This document shows, in pieces, positions 59,050-64,000 of a stretch of 64,000 nucleotides of DNA. The stretch comes from a virus. Position numbers and translations under genes: made by a program. The notes below the pieces were generated by a model. The model saw only the letters and a program-made list of their open reading frames with translations. It ran no database searches and was not told where the DNA came from. The stretch lies in IMG/VR virus record IMGVR_UViG_3300017527_000123, positions 16,566 to 80,565 of that record, one strand, 5' to 3'. Position 1 is the first letter of the stretch; the number at the start of each line of letters is the position of its first letter.

Positions 59050-60534
59050 ATGGGACTTGTATGTTCAACCGGATGTTCCTTGCCATTCTCAAGAACGGAG
59101 GCTATTGATTCCGGTTGTGGTTTGCCGTTTGCAAAAACCAGAGCCATTGATCCTGCTTGTGCGGCTCCCTGGTTGAAGACATATCCGATGGACACCGATT
59201 GTGAAGCACCTTGGGAAAAGACAAGGCCCATTGATGTTGATTGTGAAACTGTTTGGCAAAAAACCAGACCGATAGATGTTGAGTGTGAAACACCTTGGAG
59301 CAAGACCACTCCTCTTGATCCTGTCTGCCTCATACCTTGGCAGAAAACCAATGCCCTTGATCCTGTCTGTCCTGCCATCTTTGCAAGGGCTGAACCCGTT
59401 GACAGTCAATGCACCACAGAATTTTCACCAGAGGAAAAGCCTTGGGTGCAATGTGAAATTCCATATCTTGATCTTGGAGGAAGAATTGTGATTGCACAAG
59501 AAATTGAATTTTATAGAACTTCAGATGACCAACCAATTGAGTTGGTTCAGGGTTCTATCACGGCAGACAGGAATCAATGGTGCTGGACATTTGAGGGAGT
59601 GGTTGCCAGCAGGGTTGATGCAAACTATTTGAGACTTGATTCAGGGCCGGTTGAGTGCATCCTTGGAATCAACGGCTATTATTGGAAAATCTATGTTGAA
59701 AAGATTTCTGACAACTATGCCCATGCTTCTTCAACATATACGATTCAAGGAAGATCCAAATCAATTGAGATGTCTGCTCCCTATGCTCCACAAATGACTG
59801 ACACCTATGGTTCAGCATATACCATTCAGCAATTGGTTGCAGATCGAATCAACACAGGTGGATATTCCTGGGGTCAAATTTGGGGTGATGGTGCAAACCT
59901 GAAGAACTGGACAGTTCCGGCAGACACATATTCCTATGCCAATTTCACAAGGATGGCGGTGGTTCAAGACATCTGCAAAAAGATTGGAGCCTTTGTTCAG
60001 ACTGAGGGAGGGACAACCACAGATCCGGCAACGATAGTTGACCGGCTGGTTTTCAATTCTCTCTATCCCACTTCACCACATCAATGGGGAACGGCAACGA
60101 TTGATGAATATATTTCACCAAGTCACATATTTTCACAAAGCTATTTTTGGTCGCCTGGAAAGGGTGTTGATTATGTTTATATTTCTGGGATGGGAACGAA
60201 TGCTATTCTCAGGAAAATGTATCGGCTTGCATATGCTCCCACAACTGCATATCCAACCCAGACCAATGAACTGATGTGCCATGAAGATGCAACCTTCCAG
60301 CTTGGCCGATCAATTCTTGATACCCACCAATGGGACAAGACAGTTCACACTTTGATGCTTCCTCTGCCTCTTGCTTCAATGTCTATCAGGCCAGCTTTGA
60401 TTCTCCCTGGAAATCTTTTGGAAATCACTGATTTGTTTTCCACTTGGAGAGGTCAGGCAATTAGTGTTAGGATTGCAATGGGTCAAAAGGTTGGAGTCAC
60501 ACAATCAATCAAGGTTGAACAGTTTCACACATAA
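59050..60534 (+). CDS. Tail-tip hub protein with eight 14-residue Cys repeats
   Basis: 494 residues. The first 121 residues are tandem repeats of pattern C-x2-[PV]-[FW]-x-[KR]-x-x-[PA]-x-D-x2, with Cys at 9, 23, 37, 51, 65, 79, 93, 107 and 121, exactly 14 apart. The rest reads as a tail hub: EIEFYRTSDDQPIELVQGSI, WCWTFEGVVASRVDANYLRL, YTIQGRSKSIEMSAPYAPQM, LVADRINTGGYSWGQ and the C-terminal LPGNLLEITDLFSTWRGQAI. Hub proteins of siphophages have this late-barrel organisation. The repeats may form an extended, metal-bound or disulphide-ladder stalk. Ribosome site GGAAGAG. Confidence 0.8.
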   Translation: MGLVCSTGCSLPFSRTEAIDSGCGLPFAKTRAIDPACAAPWLKTYPMDTDCEAPWEKTRPIDVDCETVWQKTRPIDVECETPWSKTTPLDPVCLIPWQKTNALDPVCPAIFARAEPVDSQCTTEFSPEEKPWVQCEIPYLDLGGRIVIAQEIEFYRTSDDQPIELVQGSITADRNQWCWTFEGVVASRVDANYLRLDSGPVECILGINGYYWKIYVEKISDNYAHASSTYTIQGRSKSIEMSAPYAPQMTDTYGSAYTIQQLVADRINTGGYSWGQIWGDGANLKNWTVPADTYSYANFTRMAVVQDICKKIGAFVQTEGGTTTDPATIVDRLVFNSLYPTSPHQWGTATIDEYISPSHIFSQSYFWSPGKGVDYVYISGMGTNAILRKMYRLAYAPTTAYPTQTNELMCHEDATFQLGRSILDTHQWDKTVHTLMLPLPLASMSIRPALILPGNLLEITDLFSTWRGQAISVRIAMGQKVGVTQSIKVEQFHT

Positions 60535-60545
60535 GGGAAGAGAAG

Positions 60546-60791
60546 ATGGGAACGAACACTTTCAATCCATATGCAATCTTCAGGCAGATTTTTCCCACAG
60601 CGGATTATCTGATTGTTGAAGTGACAGCGGTTCTTGGGGATGGTAGGTATGAAGTTCAAAATCCTGAAGGGGATGTTTTCATTGTTGAAGGGCCGGATGG
60701 TTACATTGTGACTGACAAAGTTTCCATCTCTTTGGGAAATATTGTGGGATCGGCTCCCACTCTTGTTTCACAGGACAGGCCGATTCCATAG
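60546..60791 (+). CDS. Small beta-barrel tail-tip protein
   Basis: 81 residues after AGGGAAGAG. ADYLIVEVTAVLGDGRYEVQ then DVFIVEGPDGYIVTDKVSIS read as an OB-fold-like or spike barrel, similar to small proteins that follow hub genes. Position between hub and SPRY-domain gene supports a tail-tip role. Confidence 0.65.
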   Translation: MGTNTFNPYAIFRQIFPTADYLIVEVTAVLGDGRYEVQNPEGDVFIVEGPDGYIVTDKVSISLGNIVGSAPTLVSQDRPIP

Positions 60792-60801
60792 GAGAAAAAG
60801 G

Positions 60802-61779
60802 ATGTATGCCAAAATTTCAGATATTACTCTGACACAGGATACCATCTACACAAATGAATGGGACTTCACACCTGTTCCTCAGATGGTCAAGCCCACTGTC
60901 CAAGGCAATGTGGTCATTGAGGTGATCAACCCTGTCAGCTATTCAGGCAGACCAATGACTTTGCAGTTGGGTTGGATCAATGCTCAGACTCTTCGATATT
61001 TGACAGCCCTTCGGGACACCTATGATCAGAAGGCCAGGATCACAAGGCTTTGTGATGGCAGAGAGTTCACCACTGTCTTCAATCATGCAATGGGCAACCC
61101 GCTTCAGGTTGCTTCAATTGTTCCCAGGCCGGATCACTTCAATCAGGTCAGCCCTGATTGGTATGATGCAACCTTGAATCTTTTGCAGGGAGAAATTTCT
61201 GACACCACTTCTTTTTCATATGGAACATTCAATCCCTCTGACAAAGATGGCAACATCACTTTGAGCAATGGGGATCTGACAGTTGAGTCAACCTTGATTG
61301 GCTTGCGTTCTGTCCGGTCAACCTTCAGCAAGAACGATGATGGAACAGCCTATGCGGAGTTCACCATTGATGCTGATCCGGTTGGTGATGGTGAGATTGT
61401 GATTGGCATTGGCAACCCTTCTGCCAACCTTGCAACCTATGCCGGAGCAGACACAAATTCCTATGGCTATTATGGAGCAGATGGCAAGAAACTTTATGAT
61501 GGTGGATCAGAAACAATGGGTGACACCTACACAGTAGGTGACAAGATTCAAATGGCCTATGACATGAACAACGGAAATCTTTGGTTTGGAAAGAATGGAA
61601 CTTGGGTTGGTGATCCAGTTGGAAGATCAGATCCAGCCTTCACAAGCATCTCAGGTGACATGCACATCATGATTTCCATTGGCAGGGTTGGGAATGAAGT
61701 GACTGCAAACTTTGGAGCCACAATTCTTGAGTATATGTTCCCACAAGGATTTCTCCCTGGCTTGATTGAGGAGGCATGA
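60802..61779 (+). CDS. Tail protein with SPRY-like domain
   Basis: 325 residues from ATG 60802, 6 nt after AGGAG; an upstream in-frame start lies inside the preceding gene. Residues 1-135 form one domain (ITLTQDTIYTNEWDF ... LRYLTALRDTYDQKARITRL). Residues 165-320 resemble SPRY: RSVRSTFSKNDDGTAYAEFT, GDGEIVIGIGNPSANLATYA, SYGYYGADGKKLYDGG, YTVGDKIQMAYDMNNGNLWF, KNGTW and DMHIMISIGRVGNEVTANFG. SPRY domains bind proteins and occur in phage tail appendages. The N-terminal domain is shared with the next protein. Confidence 0.8.
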   Translation: MYAKISDITLTQDTIYTNEWDFTPVPQMVKPTVQGNVVIEVINPVSYSGRPMTLQLGWINAQTLRYLTALRDTYDQKARITRLCDGREFTTVFNHAMGNPLQVASIVPRPDHFNQVSPDWYDATLNLLQGEISDTTSFSYGTFNPSDKDGNITLSNGDLTVESTLIGLRSVRSTFSKNDDGTAYAEFTIDADPVGDGEIVIGIGNPSANLATYAGADTNSYGYYGADGKKLYDGGSETMGDTYTVGDKIQMAYDMNNGNLWFGKNGTWVGDPVGRSDPAFTSISGDMHIMISIGRVGNEVTANFGATILEYMFPQGFLPGLIEEA

Positions 61780-61780
61780 A

Positions 61781-62218
61781 ATGGGTGATGCCCTTCTGCA
61801 AGATTTGACCTTGCCTGTCACAGCCAATCTTGGCCTTCATGCTATGTGGGAAAACCAATGGGGAACCACACCCATTCGGCAACAAATGAAAACAACTCTT
61901 GATGGTGCGGCTGTCTTTGAATATTTATATCCTGTGAAGAGTGGAAGCCAGATCATTGTTGATTGCTCCTGGCTGACAAAGGCAGAACTTCAAAACCTGA
62001 TCACTCTGAGGGATCGGGTTGTTCAAGAGATTATGCAGTTGACCTTCTGTGATGGAATTAGATATGAAGTTATGTGGGATCATGGAAGCACAAGACCAAT
62101 CGAAACAGTTCCAGCAATTCCCCGCCCTGACTATGACGTTGAACTTTGGCCTGACGTTTTCATCACAAAAATCTATTTGATTGATGCTGGCTTTGGGCCA
62201 ATCACAGGCTTGCCATAA
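61781..62218 (+). CDS. Tail protein related to the N-terminal domain of its upstream neighbour
   Basis: 145 residues from ATG 61781 (GAGGAGG upstream). LTKAELQNLITLRDRVVQEI then MQLTFCDGIRYEVMWDH matches LNAQTLRYLTAL...ITRLCDGREFTTVFNH of the preceding protein, and PAIPRPDYDVELWPDVFITK matches SIVPRPDHFNQVSPDWYDAT. So this is a stand-alone paralog of that domain, probably part of the same tail-tip complex. Confidence 0.7.
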   Translation: MGDALLQDLTLPVTANLGLHAMWENQWGTTPIRQQMKTTLDGAAVFEYLYPVKSGSQIIVDCSWLTKAELQNLITLRDRVVQEIMQLTFCDGIRYEVMWDHGSTRPIETVPAIPRPDYDVELWPDVFITKIYLIDAGFGPITGLP

Positions 62219-62235
62219 TCGGGAGGATTTATAAT

Positions 62236-62418
62236 ATGATGAACCCAATTGGAGTGGCCGCAATAATATTGGTTGTGGTGTGTATGCTTTCAATCTATTT
62301 GCTTTTGGTATCTAACAAGGAGGTGAACAAGTATGAGAAACAGAAATGCAATAACAAACCAACAAATTGTCCTGGGAATGATCCTGTCAATCTGCCTGAT
62401 GATGGTGGTGGGATGTAA
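62236..62418 (+). CDS. Small membrane protein, spanin-like arrangement
   Basis: 60 residues after GGAGG. One transmembrane helix (GVAAIILVVVCMLSIYLLLV) and a short polar, Cys- and Pro-containing tail. Its last 86 bp overlap the start of the lipoprotein gene in another frame, the nested layout of two-component spanins, although here the membrane member is the shorter one. Lysis function is therefore only suggested. Confidence 0.6.
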   Translation: MMNPIGVAAIILVVVCMLSIYLLLVSNKEVNKYEKQKCNNKPTNCPGNDPVNLPDDGGGM

Positions 62419-62782
62419 TTCAAAATTTGTTCCGGTGACATACAAGTCAATGCTGGTGATGGAGACAACCTATGACACCGCCCTGACAATCTGTGGTGAT
62501 CTTTACAAGCAGGGGATCATTGAAGAATCACAGAAGGAAAAAATCATCCAGGGTGCAAGGGTGTTCCAAGAAACATATGATTTGCTTGGCGTTGCCCTTC
62601 TCAATTATGAGAGGGCCAAAGACAAAGACAACTTGGAAAAGGTGATGCTTGCAATGGGTGAGTGTCTTGCAAACTATGACCGGTTCATCACTCTGTTCGA
62701 ATTGTTCACACATAAGACATTGCCCAAAGGCACAATCCCTGACAGAGAATACATTGTGGACAGGGTTGCCACAGTTCAATAG
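62333..62782 (+). CDS. Lipoprotein, possible outer-membrane spanin
   Basis: 149 residues with a strong GGAGGTG site. The signal sequence IVLGMILSICLMMVVGCNS ends in a lipobox VVGC (C28), so the mature protein should be lipid-anchored. The mature part is helical (YERAKDKDNLEKVMLAMGEC). Overlap with the one-span membrane gene upstream suggests a spanin pair. At about 120 mature residues it is longer than Rz1-type spanins, so another periplasmic role such as superinfection exclusion is possible. Confidence 0.65.
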   Translation: MRNRNAITNQQIVLGMILSICLMMVVGCNSKFVPVTYKSMLVMETTYDTALTICGDLYKQGIIEESQKEKIIQGARVFQETYDLLGVALLNYERAKDKDNLEKVMLAMGECLANYDRFITLFELFTHKTLPKGTIPDREYIVDRVATVQ

Positions 62783-62799
62783 TTCCTGGGGCGGGAAGC

Positions 62800-62997
62800 A
62801 TGATCGGTGAAAAATTAGTCAGGAAACTCATGACCGAATGGTTTGAATATGTTGACAGCATTGTTGACAACTTTCTTTCCGCCCTGGAAAAAATTTATGG
62901 CAAGTTGGTGAACATAGAAAACATCCTCATCAATATTCAAAAGGAGAATGAAGATGGAAACAGCCCTGATTTTGGAAATCATAAGGATTGCCCTTGA
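62800..62997 (+). CDS. Small helical protein
   Basis: 65 residues (MIGEKLVRKLMTEWFEYVDS...) with amphipathic helix FLSALEKIYGKLVNIENILI. Overlaps the next small gene by 44 bp. A GGGAAG ribosome site is present but close to the ATG. Unknown function. Confidence 0.55.
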   Translation: MIGEKLVRKLMTEWFEYVDSIVDNFLSALEKIYGKLVNIENILINIQKENEDGNSPDFGNHKDCP

Positions 62998-63124
62998 CAG
63001 AGGTGTTCCGGCAGTTTTGAAAATTCTGTCAACGTGGTCAGCGATCAATGAAGATGACATCACAGAGGAAGACATTCAAGCCTTGATTGGAAAACTGAAA
63101 GATCCAGCTTCCTATTTTGAATAA
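62954..63124 (+). CDS. 56-residue acidic helical protein
   Basis: ATG 62954 follows AAGGAG by 8 nt; it stops at TAA 63124. The product starts METALILEIIRIALDRGVPA and ends EEDIQALIGKLKDPASYFE. The strong ribosome site and well-formed helix pattern support it despite its size and overlap with the previous frame. Unknown role in the late cassette. Confidence 0.65.
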   Translation: METALILEIIRIALDRGVPAVLKILSTWSAINEDDITEEDIQALIGKLKDPASYFE

Positions 63125-63130
63125 AAGATC

Positions 63131-63517
63131 ATGTTGTCTCTTCACTTAGAATTGCACGGTGTTGACTGCCTTGATAATAACAAGGTGATGAGCAGAGTTT
63201 TCTATTTGATCGAGTCTCTTCACCTTCATGTTCGGAACTCTCTCCGGTGTGAATATTATCCCTATGGAATAACCTTCACCGCCCATCTCTCTGAAAGCCA
63301 CATCACAGTTTCAACATGGCCTGAGAAGTCACTTGTTCAGCTTGATCTTTTTCTTTGTTGTGAAGATGGATTGAAGGTTGCTGGAAAAGCAATCAAACTT
63401 TCCGCTGAAGTTTTTCATGCGGCTTGCTACAACTCAGCAATCTTGAACAGAGAGGGAATGACAGTGGCCTCCCTTGACAGAAAGGATGGTGATTCCAATG
63501 TGCAATCAAGGCAATAA
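63131..63517 (+). CDS. speD: S-adenosylmethionine decarboxylase proenzyme
   Basis: 128 residues. HLELHGVDCLDNNK at the start, then the self-cleavage block HLSESHITVSTWPEKSLVQL with the Glu-Ser cleavage pair and the TWPE box, and LDLFLCCEDGL with the second Cys region are diagnostic of bacterial-type SpeD. After autocleavage a pyruvoyl group decarboxylates AdoMet for spermidine synthesis. Length matches the class 1B enzymes (about 120-130 residues). It is the last gene of the rightward arm, followed by a terminator. No other polyamine gene is in the window. The ribosome site is weak. Confidence 0.85.
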   Translation: MLSLHLELHGVDCLDNNKVMSRVFYLIESLHLHVRNSLRCEYYPYGITFTAHLSESHITVSTWPEKSLVQLDLFLCCEDGLKVAGKAIKLSAEVFHAACYNSAILNREGMTVASLDRKDGDSNVQSRQ

Positions 63518-63543
63518 AGACTGAGGGCTTTTTTATGCAGAAG

Positions 63544-63584
63544 GGCCATCCCTGTTCAGACTTTTCAGGGATGGCCTTTTTTTA
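63544..63584 (+). terminator. Strong intrinsic terminator between converging genes
   Basis: GGCCATCCCTG (63544-63554) pairs with CAGGGATGGCC (63566-63576), 11 bp, 11-nt loop, followed by seven T. It ends the long rightward transcript and overlaps the stop region of the leftward gene at 63582. Confidence 0.9.
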
Positions 63585-63983
63585 TAGGATAAATTTTTCG
63601 AAGTCATCAATGAAGGATTTTCTCAGGGGTTCTTTCTTCTGCTTCTCAGTCACCATCCTGAATCTATAGATTCCATTTGAATATTGCTGACAAATATTCT
63701 TGAACTCTATGAGTGAAAACAACCAAGCTGAAGTTGCATGAAAATTCACAGCGGCAACATAGTCAGCCTTGGCGTTGTCTCTGATCTTCCAGACCAGTTC
63801 AGGAACACTCTTCGGTTTCTTCTGCTTTGGCCCTTGTCTCACAAGCACCCTGATTGTTTCTTTCTTTGTGAATGATTTGATCAACAAGATGTTCCTTGTG
63901 ATCAATTCAGTCTCAACACCTTTTGCCAGCAGTTTTTCTTTGACGATGTTTGTTCCTGCTTCTATCAGTTTTTGATTGATCAT
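63582..63983 (-). CDS. Protein of unknown function, nuclease-like fold possible
   Basis: 133 residues read leftward toward the terminator, with GGGAGAG before the ATG. LIEAGTNIVKEKLLAKGVET then TRNILLIKSFTKKETIRVLV and DYVAAVNFHATSAWLFSLIE follow the helix-strand-strand order of small restriction-endonuclease-like folds, but the usual D...E/QxK catalytic set is not evident. It may be an inactive member or something else. It is the first gene of another leftward block beyond the window. Confidence 0.65.
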   Translation of the reverse strand: MINQKLIEAGTNIVKEKLLAKGVETELITRNILLIKSFTKKETIRVLVRQGPKQKKPKSVPELVWKIRDNAKADYVAAVNFHATSAWLFSLIEFKNICQQYSNGIYRFRMVTEKQKKEPLRKSFIDDFEKFIL

Positions 63984-64000
63984 TTTTCTATTCTCTCCCA

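Noticed and set aside
59074-59415. Regular 42-bp repeat considered as CRISPR or minisatellite
   Set aside because: The repeat follows codons with strong amino-acid conservation and variable third positions, so it is a protein repeat.
61781-61794. Fourteen-base identity with the start of the interrupted frame at 22485 (both begin MGDALL)
   Set aside because: The similarity ends after six codons; probably coincidence.
1-64000. tRNA genes, integrase, transposase and CRISPR arrays
   Set aside because: None could be recognised on either strand; absence of an integrase gene in this window does not exclude one outside it.

Overview
The window is most of the genome of a long-tailed (siphovirus-type) double-stranded DNA phage. 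The evidence is a complete packaging, head, connector and tail gene order on the + strand: terminase subunits, portal, head morphogenesis protein, scaffold, HK97-type capsid, connectors, tail tube, frameshifted tail chaperones, a 1692-residue tape measure and tail-tip proteins. There is no tail sheath gene. By the usual rule of about 0.15 nm per tape-measure residue the tail would be near 250 nm. The host cannot be named. Strong Shine-Dalgarno sites, sigma70-like promoters, an M15 endolysin and a lipoprotein gene nested with a membrane-protein gene fit a diderm bacterium. No integrase, tRNA or CRISPR array was seen.

Left arm, 1-20632, all leftward. First come replication and recombination genes (1-11862): a partial coiled-coil protein, a uracil-DNA glycosylase/DNA polymerase A fusion, an acidic protein, a ParB-like protein, a DnaB-type helicase with a zinc-ribbon insertion, a winged-helix replication initiator carrying an iteron array inside its gene (probable origin), a structured leader, a primase and an SF2 helicase. 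Next (11874-15271) is a run of tightly packed small genes, including a zincin and a 48-residue Cys protein. Then (15334-18317) comes a four-gene block in which a Ycf46-like AAA+ ATPase sits with DUF2997-like and Ycf35/DUF1257-like partners, the most unusual module here. The last part (18348-20632) has small genes separated by RNA hairpins, three of which are copies of one element.

Control region, 20633-21932. It is non-coding apart from a small HTH protein gene and a possible leader peptide gene. It holds two leftward terminators, two copies of a 27-29 bp perfect palindrome, an operator-like inverted repeat, and a pair of opposed promoters sharing one -10 box.

Right arm, 21933-63517, all rightward. 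It contains a second ParB-like gene and terminase; a nucleotide block with an archaeal-type thymidylate synthase and a dATP/dGTP diphosphohydrolase-like protein; then head genes. A large group of virion appendage proteins follows (33.5-42.3 kb: fibers, paired repeat proteins, a TIM-barrel glycosidase-like protein). After it come small proteins, a membrane protein and endolysin, connectors, tail genes with a canonical -1 frameshift site, tail-tip proteins (LamG, Asp-box, SPRY, papain-like fold, a 14-residue Cys repeat) and a late cassette ending in S-adenosylmethionine decarboxylase. A strong terminator separates this from a converging leftward gene at the right edge.
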